A stretch of DNA of 23,219 bases from Christensenella sp. UBA6406 (GCA_002438625.1 DJPS01000025.1:1-23219); one strand, 5' to 3'; numbered from the stretch's first letter, positions 8,226-15,854 are shown. The notes: a model not told the origin generated them from the letters alone. A program made the numbers and translations.

Positions 8226-8271
8226 AAAAAAATAGAAAATGCAATTTTAATATTTAAATTATAAAATGCAT
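8226..8271 (-). promoter_or_regulatory. Hairpin plus T-tract in the valS leader
   Basis: In the leader RNA ATGCATTTTA (8262-8271) pairs with TAAAATTGCAT (8239-8249; 10 bp, one bulge). After a TTTCTA spacer come seven Ts (8226-8232). It sits between the valS promoter and start codon, so it could act as a weak attenuator; the 6-nt gap before the T run and the AT-only stem make this tentative. Confidence 0.3.
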
Positions 8272-8294
8272 AATCTATTTAAATTACATAACGT

Positions 8295-8323
8295 ATTTTA
8301 ACATATTTTTAAAAAATTTGCAA
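8295..8323 (-). promoter_or_regulatory. Sigma-A promoter for valS
   Basis: Minus strand TTGCAA (8318-8323), 17-bp spacer, then TAAAAT (8295-8300) with a TG extension just before it. The predicted start is near 8288, about 107 nt upstream of the valS ATG. Confidence 0.65.
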
Positions 8324-8358
8324 GAAATTAAAATGCTTTCTATCAAATTTTCTTAAAA

Positions 8359-8604
8359 TTAGCCAACTACATTAATTACAGCCAAAATTAAACCTAGCAA
8401 AATTAAAATAACGCCAAAAATAGAAATGAATACAAAAATCCTATCCTGATTATCAACTTCTTTTGCTTTTCTTGCAAATCTAGCGATATTTCTAGCAAGC
8501 AAAACCATTGCAAGCCCAATAGCAATCACACACATTGCAACGATTGCAAGTGGCTGAGAAAACCAGTCTTGCAAACTATTCAACATTAATCCAACATTAA
8601 ACAT
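8359..8604 (-). CDS. Small two-helix membrane protein, unknown function
   Basis: An 81-aa protein with two predicted membrane helices (about residues 18-38 and 57-79) joined by a short basic loop rich in Arg and Lys (ARNIARFARKAKEVDNQDR). By the positive-inside rule the loop is cytoplasmic and both ends are outside. AAAGGAG lies 7 nt before the ATG. It has its own near-consensus promoter and stands between valS and the terminator of the large noncoding RNA on the same strand. I recognise no family. OLE RNA, a large structured RNA of similar size, is found next to a membrane protein gene, but that protein is much longer, so this is not evidence of that system. Confidence 0.8.
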   Translation of the reverse strand: MFNVGLMLNSLQDWFSQPLAIVAMCVIAIGLAMVLLARNIARFARKAKEVDNQDRIFVFISIFGVILILLGLILAVINVVG

Positions 8605-8670
8605 ATTTCAAACTCCTTTAAACTAATCAATTTAACGCAATTAAATGTAAATCAATTTTTATCTATATTT

Positions 8671-8698
8671 ATTATATCATAAATTTTCAAAATATCAA
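8671..8698 (-). promoter_or_regulatory. Sigma-A promoter for the two-helix protein
   Basis: Minus strand TTGATA (8693-8698), 16-bp spacer ending in TGA, then TATAAT (8671-8676): an extended -10 promoter. The start would be near 8664, a 60-nt leader. Confidence 0.7.
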
Positions 8699-8719
8699 TA
8701 CTTTGCCAAAACTTTTTAC

Positions 8720-8758
8720 AAAAAAAATAGGCAAACTCAATATAATTGAATCTACCTA
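8720..8758 (-). terminator. Terminator of the large noncoding RNA
   Basis: A 14-bp stem on the minus strand (TAGGTAGATTCAAT, 8745-8758, with ATTGAGTTTGCCTA, 8728-8741), a 3-nt loop and eight Ts (8720-8727). Three of the pairs are G.U, which form only in the minus-strand RNA, so the strand is fixed. Confidence 0.85.
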
Positions 8759-8811
8759 CCACAGCGGAGTCTGTCTGCTTATAATGGTTAAACTTTAAAT
8801 TACAAAACTTG

Positions 8812-9079
8812 ACAATAACAATAACTAAACACTAAACAAAAGCGTTCCATAATTCTTCGTTTACTCGCAAACTTCCATAGACTGAAAGATATTTAAATAA
8901 ATTAATCAAATTTAAATGCGTAACATAAAAGGCGTGCTTAAACATAAATAAACAATAACAATAACTAAACACTAAACAAAAACTATTTAAATTTAAACAA
9001 AAACTTTTAAGTTACTAAATACAAAGGCATAACATTTTATTCCAAAATAACAATAACAATAACTAAACACTAAACAAAA
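8812..9079 (-). repeat. Three identical 30-nt U-rich direct repeats inside the large RNA
   Basis: On the RNA strand the unit begins TTTTGTTTAGTGTTTAGT and ends TATTGTTATTGT. Exact copies lie at 8812-8841, 8952-8981 and 9050-9079, with starts 140 and 98 bp apart. A diverged AACAACAACAATAAGACAAT segment (9161-9180) carries similar text. The sequences between copies differ, so these are not a CRISPR array. The TTATTGT core can pair with ACAATAA elements elsewhere in the same RNA. Confidence 0.85.
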
Positions 9080-9332
9080 AAATTGAAACAAAATTACAAT
9101 GCATTAATATTAATTTTTAAATAAGCAAAAATTTAATTAAATATTTGCATTTCCTTTATAAACAACAACAATAAGACAATAGTTAAAATTCCCACATCCT
9201 TATTCTTATTGTTTAACATTATCCGTGCTTTTAACTATTCCCAAAACCCTTAATTTGAAAATAGTTAGCACTCAGACTCTATTTCCAGCCATTGAATACT
9301 CACTCCATTTATTGATTTTTCATTCTTAAATA

Positions 9333-9361
9333 ATTATATCATTATAAATTTTAAAAATCAA
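9333..9361 (-). promoter_or_regulatory. Strong sigma-A promoter of the large noncoding RNA
   Basis: Minus strand TTGATT (9356-9361), exactly 17 bp, then TATAAT (9333-9338) preceded by TGA, giving an extended -10 element. The predicted start is near 9326. Confidence 0.8.
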
Positions 9362-9430
9362 GCATTTTTAACAAATTTTTGCAAGATAATTATAATAAAT
9401 AAAATTTGATTTAAAAGGAAAAATATTTAC

Positions 9431-9459
9431 TTGCAAATATGGCAAAAATATTATATAAT
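9431..9459 (+). promoter_or_regulatory. Sigma-A promoter of the histidine phosphatase gene
   Basis: TTGCAA (9431-9436), 17-bp spacer, TATAAT (9454-9459). The start near 9466 leaves a 46-nt leader. It is divergent to the large-RNA promoter, with about 70 bp between the two -35 boxes. Confidence 0.75.
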
Positions 9460-9511
9460 TAAATAAGATAAAGATTAACTTGACCTTACATTAAAAAAAT
9501 AAGGAGTAAAT

Positions 9512-10210
9512 ATGATTCGCATATTTTTGATAAGGCACGGGGAAAGCATTCAAAATTCCAATGAAAACTATGATAACGCACCTAGCCACTTAGTTTCTTT
9601 AACTGAAAAGGGGAAAAAACAAGCGGAAGAATGCGGTAAGTTTTTAAAGGATTACACTAATCAAAATAATTTAAATATTGAAAAATCTATTTTATATGTT
9701 AGCCCCTTTGCAAGAACAAGAGAAACAGCAAAAATAATAAATAAGCATTTAAAAATCAATAACATTAAAGAAGATATCGCTTTGGTTGAACAGCAACACG
9801 GACTTTTTGAGAACATTCCATACGCTGAATGGGGAAAATTTGGAAAAGAATATGAACACTATCAAAACTATTACGAAAACAACGGCAAATTTTATGCAAA
9901 ATTCCCACAAGGTGAAAGTCCATTTGATGTTGCAATAAGAATGAGACAATTCATAATTACAATGTTGAATGACATTGATGAAAACACAAAGAATATATTT
10001 ATTGTCTCTCACGGGACAGCCATACGTATGTTTATTTTATCATATTTCAATCATCCCCCAGAATGGTTTGAAGCGGAAAGCAGTATGGAAAACTGTTCAG
10101 TTAGACTAATAGAACGCCAATCACACAATCACAGCATAGACAAAGATTATATTTACGGCAAGCGAAAGAAACCAAACAAAACAACCGCTAAAAACCTACA
10201 AAATGAATAA
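9512..10210 (+). CDS. Histidine phosphatase family protein (PGAM-like)
   Basis: A 232-aa protein with the branch-1 histidine phosphatase core: RHGES at the N-terminus (R8, H9 the phospho-acceptor), SPFARTRETA (R68 region) and SHGTA (H167), with E135 in the PQGESPFD segment. The fold removes phosphate through a phosphohistidine intermediate; substrates range from sugar phosphates to nucleotides and proteins and cannot be told here. It is shorter than glycolytic cofactor-dependent phosphoglycerate mutase and has a divergent middle and a basic tail, so a general phosphatase is more likely. AAGGAG lies 6 nt before the ATG. It is transcribed alone from its own promoter, convergent with the YkvI gene. 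Confidence 0.9.
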   Translation: MIRIFLIRHGESIQNSNENYDNAPSHLVSLTEKGKKQAEECGKFLKDYTNQNNLNIEKSILYVSPFARTRETAKIINKHLKINNIKEDIALVEQQHGLFENIPYAEWGKFGKEYEHYQNYYENNGKFYAKFPQGESPFDVAIRMRQFIITMLNDIDENTKNIFIVSHGTAIRMFILSYFNHPPEWFEAESSMENCSVRLIERQSHNHSIDKDYIYGKRKKPNKTTAKNLQNE

Positions 10211-10242
10211 AAAATGATTTGAATTAAAATTAAATTATATAT

Positions 10243-11226
10243 CTATTTTTTTACAAACAAAAAGCAAAGGCTGACAAAAAGGGCGACAAAACCGACAATG
10301 TTATAAGCGTATTGAATAAGGTTAGAAAAGCCAACAAATGAAAGCAAATAGCAAAGTAGAATTGTTAAGATAAAAATTAAAATAGGATAACGAAATGTTG
10401 TCTTTATTTTTTTGTAAAGACCAAAAGCACTAGACAAAAATGTTGTGAAAATTGTGCAAAATAAAATTAGAAGTGTGAATGCGGGAAAAAATCCACCAAT
10501 TAAACTCGCTACATCTTTAAGTGGCATATGAATAGCACTAAATTGATAGTTATTTAAAATTGCCATTACAAACACAATCATAACCGACAAAACTGTGCAA
10601 CCTAAAAAAGCGGAAAGCACAAGTTCTTTGCAGTTACACTTGTGAAGCACAACCAAAAGCGAGCCAAGCGAAATTAATTCATTTAATGCAATATAATAAA
10701 ACACACCAAACACGCCCAAAAGTTGCCACCAACCAAACTCCACCCTAGGCACAAAGGTCGCCCCATTTATGTATAAAAGGAATAAATAGACAAAAATTAG
10801 CGGAATAATAAATTGATTTGCAATTAAAATTCCTCTCCTTTCTTTAATGCAAAGAACAAACCCAAGTGCAACCATAATCGCCACGCCCCAAAATCCTGCA
10901 ACACTTTCCATTGCGGACACCATAACACTTGCAAAAATAAAAAAAGAAAGATAAATAATGTTATTAACAACAAAGGCGAACTTTTCACCAAACACTTTTT
11001 TTGATAATTCATCTAATGAACACGCTTGAAACTTATTCGCCAAATGCATTATTTTAAAAGTGAACGCAAACATTCCAACAAAAAACACGCCAACCAAAAC
11101 ATATCCAAAACTTCCAAAGCGGACAAAAAATTGATATATTTCATTCCCTGTTGCAAATCCCGCACCAACAATCGTGCCAACAAGAACAGAAACGACATCA
11201 AGCACATTTTTTAAGCAAACTTTCAC
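10243..11226 (-). CDS. YkvI-family membrane transporter
   Basis: A 327-aa hydrophobic protein with about ten membrane helices. The N-terminal GTIVGAGFATGNEIYQFF is the hallmark of the YkvI family (COG3949), distant LeuT-fold relatives of amino-acid transporters, where the unwound glycine-rich helix 1 forms the substrate and ion site. The substrate is unknown. The start is GTG with GGGGGTGA upstream. It follows spoIVFB on the same strand by 51 bp and might be read through from it, but there is no functional link to sporulation that I can see. Family call is good; transported compound is not inferable. Confidence 0.85.
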   Translation of the reverse strand: MKVCLKNVLDVVSVLVGTIVGAGFATGNEIYQFFVRFGSFGYVLVGVFFVGMFAFTFKIMHLANKFQACSLDELSKKVFGEKFAFVVNNIIYLSFFIFASVMVSAMESVAGFWGVAIMVALGFVLCIKERRGILIANQFIIPLIFVYLFLLYINGATFVPRVEFGWWQLLGVFGVFYYIALNELISLGSLLVVLHKCNCKELVLSAFLGCTVLSVMIVFVMAILNNYQFSAIHMPLKDVASLIGGFFPAFTLLILFCTIFTTFLSSAFGLYKKIKTTFRYPILIFILTILLCYLLSFVGFSNLIQYAYNIVGFVALFVSLCFLFVKK

Positions 11227-11277
11227 TTTGTTACTTCACCCCCTTTTTAAGCATTAACCTAATCTATATAGCGAAAT

Positions 11278-12168
11278 TTAAGTTGAAAAATAATCTTCAA
11301 ATTCGCCTTCATAAATATATTTGATTGGCTTTAAATTATCATCTAAAACAACTAACACTAAATAATAATTTTGATTTATAAGCCTATAAATTTTTAGTTT
11401 GCTAATTTTCTTTGTTACTGCAAAATATTTTATTTTTAATGCACTTTTTTGCAAAAACTCCGCCTTTGAATAAGCAAAAAGTGATGAATATTGATAAGAT
11501 TCATTTTTCTCAAATGCACCCATAAAGATAAAAATTGCGATAATGCCAAGACTTAAATTCATACTATAAAATAGACTAATCAAAAAGAAGCAAAATAAAG
11601 ATATAGAAACGACAATATTTAAAATGTTCAAAATTTTATAACCAACCACCCGCTTCCCAAACCTATTTAGAACGGCAAGCAAAACCCTGCTTCCATCTAA
11701 TGGCACAAGTGGCAACAAATTAAAAATTGCAATAATCAAATTTGCCTCTACAAACATTTCTGTATAAACATATGTAACGGGGAACAACCACCATAAGGCA
11801 ATACAAAAAATTGCCAAAATGAAATTAATTAAAGGACCTGCTATAGCAATTAAAATTTCGTCTTTTGAATTGAAAATTGATTTAGATAAATTAAGTTGTG
11901 CACCATAGGGAAGCAAGCAAATATTTTTAAGTTTATAACCTAGCATTTTTGCCACAAAATAATGAGCATATTCGTGCAATAACACAACAATTAAAATAGT
12001 TATAAAATAAAGTCCCTTTCCTAGCAAAACAAAAAACACTGCTAAAATAAGAAAAAGCGGATGAATTATAAAACTGCCATCGCCCCCGCCCATAACCTTA
12101 AACCATTTCTTTTTCTCTCTTATTGCGTTTTTTTGCTTATTCTCAACCGCTTTCCCTTTAATCATCAC
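11278..12168 (-). CDS. spoIVFB: Stage IV sporulation site-2 protease SpoIVFB-like (M50)
   Basis: An intramembrane zinc metalloprotease of the M50 family. HEYAH (65-69) is the HExxH zinc site in a membrane helix, and NLLPLVPLDGSRVLLA holds the third ligand Asp in the PLDG motif; GGDGSFIIHPLF before helix 1 and LLPYGAQL after the zinc helix match SpoIVFB. In spore formers it cuts pro-sigma-K in the outer forespore membrane. The C-terminal 80 residues are soluble and resemble the CBS-like tail of SpoIVFB. The frame begins GTG-ATG with AAGGG upstream; either codon may be used. It follows the SpoIVFA-like gene by 41 bp, the classic partner order. A housekeeping M50 protease is the alternative, but the neighbour argues for SpoIVFB. 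Confidence 0.85.
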   Translation of the reverse strand: MMIKGKAVENKQKNAIREKKKWFKVMGGGDGSFIIHPLFLILAVFFVLLGKGLYFITILIVVLLHEYAHYFVAKMLGYKLKNICLLPYGAQLNLSKSIFNSKDEILIAIAGPLINFILAIFCIALWWLFPVTYVYTEMFVEANLIIAIFNLLPLVPLDGSRVLLAVLNRFGKRVVGYKILNILNIVVSISLFCFFLISLFYSMNLSLGIIAIFIFMGAFEKNESYQYSSLFAYSKAEFLQKSALKIKYFAVTKKISKLKIYRLINQNYYLVLVVLDDNLKPIKYIYEGEFEDYFST

Positions 12169-12209
12169 ATTTGCCCTTAACCTTTTTTAATTAATGCTTT
12201 TTATTTCTC

Positions 12210-12800
12210 CTATTCACTTATAACAATTTTCCCATTTTTAACCACAAGCCCTAACCGCTCGTTATTTTTTAAAACAAAAAAATAAAGTTTGCTTTCATTT
12301 TTAACTGAGCCTAAAACCTCTCCACACTTTACATTTTCCCCGACACTGACATTTACAGCATTTAAATTAAGAAAATAAATTTCAATATTTAATTCATTTG
12401 CATTTATTTTAATGCTTTTGCTTTTTTCGCCCAAAATTTCCACAACTTGCCCATTAACATTGCTAAAAACTTCACAATCACTGTGAACACTGAAAACTAG
12501 TCCAACATCTAAAACATTGCATTCAACTTGACTTTTTTCCCCTGTTTCCGCATTTTCGTAAGTTTCATTAATTGGATAATTTAATTCAATTTCATTTTTG
12601 AACTGCCCTTCACTATCAAATAAATTATAAAAATAATTGCCACTTTTTTCATTTACATCAAAACTTGAAAAAGTTTTTACAATGTTTTGCTTAAAATCTG
12701 TGCTAAGCATGCAAGCAAGTGAAATTACATTTACAAATATTAAAATAGACAAAATAATGCAAAAGCCACGCTTTAAAAAGCGATTGCCCGTTTTTTCCAT
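12210..12800 (-). CDS. spoIVFA: SpoIVFA-like membrane protein with degenerate M23 domain
   Basis: A 196-aa protein when started at the ATG at 12800; the frame extends to a TTG at 12824, but a GGAG element lies between the two codons, so the ATG is preferred. One membrane helix follows a basic N-terminus (about residues 12-32). The C-terminal part (LGLVFSVHSDCEVFSNVNGQVVEI and GENVKCGEVLGSV) is a LytM/M23 beta-fold, but the HxxxD and HxH zinc ligands are missing, so it is not an active peptidase. SpoIVFA has the same plan and anchors and regulates SpoIVFB, whose gene follows by 41 bp. Sequence identity in this family is low, so the name rests on domain order plus neighbour. Confidence 0.75.
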   Translation of the reverse strand: MEKTGNRFLKRGFCIILSILIFVNVISLACMLSTDFKQNIVKTFSSFDVNEKSGNYFYNLFDSEGQFKNEIELNYPINETYENAETGEKSQVECNVLDVGLVFSVHSDCEVFSNVNGQVVEILGEKSKSIKINANELNIEIYFLNLNAVNVSVGENVKCGEVLGSVKNESKLYFFVLKNNERLGLVVKNGKIVISE

Positions 12801-12924
12801 ATCTTTTTCCGCACTCCTAACCAACTAAAATAGGCAAAATAAATATTTTTCCTTATTAAAATACATATGCTAAGCAAGTCCAATTTACAACATAAATGCC
12901 AAAATAAAGCAAAAAATACACAAC

Positions 12925-12958
12925 AAAAAAACGGGCAATGCTTTATTAGGCATAGCCC
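12925..12958 (-). terminator. Terminator at the end of the NAD gene block
   Basis: On the minus strand GGGCTATGC (12950-12958) pairs with GCATTGCCC (12933-12941), 8 of 9 pairs, 8-nt loop, followed by GTTTTTTT. It lies 20 bp after the nadK stop and separates the block from spoIVFA. Confidence 0.85.
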
Positions 12959-12978
12959 ATTTTCAATTAAATTTAAAT

Positions 12979-13797
12979 TTACAAAAACTTTTCATTAATC
13001 ACTTTTGTATAATCATATTTTGACAACCTTAAACAACTAATTTTGCGGTTAGAGATTTTTGTTGTTAAAGATGAAACATTATCAAACGCAACATTTTCCC
13101 CATCAACAGAAAGAAGCAAATTATTTTTAGATTTTTCACACTTAATTTTTATTTCTCTATCTTCTGGAATGATTATAGAGTTGCGAAGTGATTTATAAAC
13201 CTTGCTATAAAGCGGTGCAATAGGCGTAATTTGCAATGTATGTAAGCCATTATAAACAATGCTACCGCCAAAGCTAAGGTTATAAGCGGTTGACCCTGAA
13301 GAGGTTGAAATTAAAAGCCCATCACCAACAAACTTTTCAAGCAAAACATCATTAATTCTTATATTCAAAAATGCCGTGTTTAAATCTTTTTCCCTTATAA
13401 CAATTTCATTTAAGGAATAAAATTTGCTAATTAAATCACTGCCATACGCAACCGTAGTTTCTTGAATGCCAACTTCTTCAATTTTATAGTTATTAGATTT
13501 TAATTTAGATACAAAATCTTTTATTTTATTTGGCTTAATCTCTTGCAAGAAACCTAGCGTTCCAGCATTTACGCCAACATAATAAATACGCTGATTAAAT
13601 TTGCACTCCTTAACCATTCGCAAGAAAGAGCCATCTCCACCAATGGCAATGCCAAGTTCAAAAAAATCCGCATTTTCTATAAAACCATTTGCATTTAATT
13701 CACTTCTTAAATCTTCCGCAATTTTAACCGCACTTGCATCTCTATTTGAAAAGATTTTATACGTTTTTAACTCGCATTCGCTTTCTTGCTTTCTCAT
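12979..13797 (-). CDS. nadK: NAD kinase
   Basis: Phosphorylates NAD to NADP in the cytosol. At 272 aa it has the usual bacterial length. The GGDGSFLR motif (53-60; the family norm is GGDGT) holds the catalytic Asp, NAGTLGFLQE (77-86) follows, NE at 130-131 contacts the adenine ribose, and STSSGSTAYNLSFGG (164-178) is the C-terminal signature. The start ATG has AAGGAG 8 nt upstream. It is the last gene of the NAD block, 12 bp behind nrtR, and is followed by a strong terminator. This gene order places NADP formation under the same control as NAD synthesis. Confidence 0.96.
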   Translation of the reverse strand: MRKQESECELKTYKIFSNRDASAVKIAEDLRSELNANGFIENADFFELGIAIGGDGSFLRMVKECKFNQRIYYVGVNAGTLGFLQEIKPNKIKDFVSKLKSNNYKIEEVGIQETTVAYGSDLISKFYSLNEIVIREKDLNTAFLNIRINDVLLEKFVGDGLLISTSSGSTAYNLSFGGSIVYNGLHTLQITPIAPLYSKVYKSLRNSIIIPEDREIKIKCEKSKNNLLLSVDGENVAFDNVSSLTTKISNRKISCLRLSKYDYTKVINEKFL

Positions 13798-13809
13798 TCC
13801 TTTAACTCC

Positions 13810-14679
13810 TTATCCTTTCACATACCGATATAGAATAGATGGACGATGCCCACCCCCCGTTTGAACTTCATTCGTTTTTACAACCTTAGATGCAATAATT
13901 CGCCTAAAATTTGCATCTAGCAATTTTTTATTTAAAATCACTTCATACACTTGTTTAAGTTCGCCAAGAGTGAAAAGCGGTGGCATCATATTAAATATGA
14001 TATCAGTATATTCAATTTTATTCTTTAATCTTTCAATGCCAGTGTAAATGATAAGCGGATGGTCAAATGAAAGAGAATCGTTTTCAATCACTTCAAAATT
14101 GAACCTGTCCGTTGTCATCTCTTTTAATGTCTTTTTAATTTTAAACTTTATTGTTTCATCATCACTTTTTAAAGTTATTCTAACAATGCTTTCATTTACA
14201 TTTTCTATTTCTTTACCTTTACCATTCTCTTCTTCTATTTCAATATTGAACCACTTTGCATTAGGACAAACTTGTTGATTTAGCCTTTCTTTATCAATTA
14301 ATGCCATAAAAGATGTGGAAACAACTCTCATCCTTGGGTCTCTATTCACCGCACCAAAAGTGTAAAGTTGCTCTAAATAAATTCCGTGCAAATTCGTTTC
14401 CTTTTCCAAAATTCGCCTTGCATTATCTTCCAAATCTTCATCTATGCCCAAAAAACCGCCAGGAACACACCATTTATCCTTAAAAGGAAATGTGTTTCTC
14501 TTTACAAGCAACACGCTAAAATATTTTTGACCCAACTTTCTATAATTTGAATTTTTACTATTTGAAACACTTAAAATTAAAATGTCCGTTGTCATTGAAA
14601 GCAAATCAAATGCATTTTTATCATATGCTTTTAAAAATTCTTCTTCCGTTTTATATTCCATAACTTTCCACATCTCCAT
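13810..14679 (-). CDS. nrtR: NrtR-type regulator: degenerate Nudix sensor with winged helix
   Basis: A 289-aa protein with a Nudix domain (about 28-160) and a C-terminal winged helix (about 225-289, NMMPPLFTLGELKQVYEVIL through GGGHRPSILYRY), the NrtR architecture. NrtR binds ADP-ribose or related NAD metabolites and represses NAD genes. The Nudix box keeps G75 and E81, but the catalytic REUxEExGU part reads RILEKETNL, so the REU Glu and the first Glu of EE are replaced, in line with a sensor rather than an enzyme. The first ATG has little ribosome site; the ATG at 14661 (MEYKTEEEF), behind GGAG and GGAAAG, may be the true start. It lies 3 bp after pncC and 12 bp before nadK, inside the cluster it most likely controls. 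Confidence 0.88.
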   Translation of the reverse strand: MEMWKVMEYKTEEEFLKAYDKNAFDLLSMTTDILILSVSNSKNSNYRKLGQKYFSVLLVKRNTFPFKDKWCVPGGFLGIDEDLEDNARRILEKETNLHGIYLEQLYTFGAVNRDPRMRVVSTSFMALIDKERLNQQVCPNAKWFNIEIEEENGKGKEIENVNESIVRITLKSDDETIKFKIKKTLKEMTTDRFNFEVIENDSLSFDHPLIIYTGIERLKNKIEYTDIIFNMMPPLFTLGELKQVYEVILNKKLLDANFRRIIASKVVKTNEVQTGGGHRPSILYRYVKG

Positions 14680-14682
14680 ATT

Positions 14683-15246
14683 TTAATCTTTACATTCCAC
14701 GCACAAAACGCCAAGCAACATTTCAACAGCATTTCTTATAACAAATTCCTTATTTTCTACCCTTTTTTCAGCAAAAACATGAATTTGCCTGTTACAAAAC
14801 GCATTTTTACACTTATCATAAACACTTATATAAACTAAATCATCTTTTCCACATTTATTGTGTGGGTCAACCCTTTTCAACTGCCCTGTTATGCCAACGC
14901 CATAGTCAGCACCACTAAATTGCACAATGCTTTTGCTCATTTCATTTGCCGTTTGCTCACTATAAACCGTAAACTTGTCTATAATTTCCGCATTTACGCC
15001 CATTTTAACTTTAAAATCGTTAGAATATGTTACAGCACCAAAATTAAACACTTCGCTTGAACCTGACACATTTGTTATAGCATTTGCAAGCCCACCGCCT
15101 GTGCAAGATTCCATTGTTGAAACCTTTTTACCATTCTCTGTCAATTTTTCAACAAGCATTTTAAGCAAATCTTCTAAGTTTAAATCATTTAATTTAATTT
15201 GATATTGATTTTCAATTTTATTATTTTTATTTTCAAATTTAACCAC
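14683..15246 (-). CDS. pncC: CinA C-terminal family NMN amidohydrolase (PncC)
   Basis: A 187-aa stand-alone CinA C-terminal domain. STMESCTGGGLANAI (43-57) holds the catalytic Ser47, and TYSNDFKVKMGV and GITG follow in family order. PncC-type proteins deamidate NMN to nicotinate mononucleotide, returning the NMN made by DNA ligase or breakdown to the NAD pathway. The first ~20 residues are a polar extension. The start is GTG, with AAGGG 8 nt upstream. It lies 11 bp after nadD and 3 bp before nrtR, so it is co-transcribed with NAD genes, which favours the PncC role over the competence-linked CinA role; the N-terminal CinA half (molybdopterin-binding-like) is absent. Confidence 0.9.
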   Translation of the reverse strand: MVKFENKNNKIENQYQIKLNDLNLEDLLKMLVEKLTENGKKVSTMESCTGGGLANAITNVSGSSEVFNFGAVTYSNDFKVKMGVNAEIIDKFTVYSEQTANEMSKSIVQFSGADYGVGITGQLKRVDPHNKCGKDDLVYISVYDKCKNAFCNRQIHVFAEKRVENKEFVIRNAVEMLLGVLCVECKD

Positions 15247-15257
15247 TGCTTTTACCC

Positions 15258-15854
15258 TTAACTTTCATAAATGTTGTTACTTTCTATATATTTTATCACA
15301 TTTTTATCTAAAAAACGACTTTTTAAAGTTGATTTTTTATTATTTTTCAAAATACTTCTTATTTTGGTTGAAGATAAATCACATTCATCAAAATCCGCAA
15401 CTTCACATTGTAGCCCAAATTTGCTTAACGCATTAATTTGTTTATTTACATCTTCACCATTTCTTTTTATAACAATAATATTATAATTATGCAAAATCTC
15501 TTTATAATTTTTCCAACTTTGCAACTGCATAAAGTTATCCGCACCGCAAATAAACACAATTTTGTCATTTGGGAAAGCCTTTTTAAAATGCCTTAGCGTT
15601 TGATATGTGAAAACCATTTCATTTCCACGCATTTCATAATTTGATGCATAAAATGCATTATTTTCATTAAAAATTGCCAAATTTAACATATTTAACCTAT
15701 GTTTTGCACTGATTAATCCATCTTTGTCGTATTTATCGCCCGTTGGCACAAAAATAATTTTATCCACTTTTCCGCTTTTAATCAACTGCTTGCAAATTGC
15801 TAAATGCACTTTGTGCGGTGGATTAAAACTTCCGCCGAAAATCCCTATCTTCAT
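15258..15854 (-). CDS. nadD: Nicotinate-nucleotide adenylyltransferase
   Basis: Joins nicotinate mononucleotide and ATP to NaAD. The 198-aa protein begins with GIFGGSFNPPHKVH, the nucleotidyltransferase GxFxPxHxxH motif (H14, H17), and ends with LSSTKIR, the second signature. FVPTGDKYDK and ICGADNFMQLQSW in between are NadD-like. AAGGAA lies 8 nt before the ATG. A possible own promoter sits in the 158-bp gap after nadE, and pncC, nrtR and nadK follow with gaps of 3 to 12 bp. Confidence 0.96.
   Translation of the reverse strand: MKIGIFGGSFNPPHKVHLAICKQLIKSGKVDKIIFVPTGDKYDKDGLISAKHRLNMLNLAIFNENNAFYASNYEMRGNEMVFTYQTLRHFKKAFPNDKIVFICGADNFMQLQSWKNYKEILHNYNIIVIKRNGEDVNKQINALSKFGLQCEVADFDECDLSSTKIRSILKNNKKSTLKSRFLDKNVIKYIESNNIYES

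Larger units (their letters stand above)
8720..9326 (-). ncRNA. Large structured noncoding RNA, about 600 nt, class unknown
   Basis: No ORF of note lies here on the minus strand, yet a near-perfect promoter (9333-9361) and a strong terminator bound a transcript of about 607 nt. Visible structure: a 12-bp hairpin with an AAA bulge (9260-9271 with 9225-9239, 20-nt loop); a perfect 10-bp hairpin (9204-9213 with 9167-9176); an AT hairpin (9125-9148); and a 7-bp GAGTCTG/CAGACTC pairing between the 5' end (9273-9279) and the 3' end (8767-8773) that could close the molecule. The body carries three identical 30-nt U-rich repeats. It lacks the marks of RNase P RNA, tmRNA, SRP RNA or a T-box. Size and closure resemble OLE and ROOL RNAs, but I cannot assign it to either from sequence memory. 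Confidence 0.75.

Noticed and set aside
8182..8358. T-box riboswitch before valS
   Set aside because: The leader is too short and no GGGTGG...CCGCG text is present.
8812..9079. Repeats in the large RNA considered as a CRISPR array
   Set aside because: Only three copies, with spacings of 140 and 98 bp, no cas genes, and the unit is U-rich with no palindrome.
8720..9326. RNase P RNA, tmRNA or SRP RNA in the ORF-less stretch
   Set aside because: The conserved GAGGAAAGTC and ACAGAA-type RNase P segments, the tmRNA tRNA-like ends and the SRP GGTGAAGGAGCC-type domain were not found.
12825..12900. Sigma-E-type promoter (TAAATT then CATATGTAT) upstream of spoIVFA
   Set aside because: The spacing (about 12 bp) and the -10 match are imperfect and the region is AT-rich; not strong enough to list.
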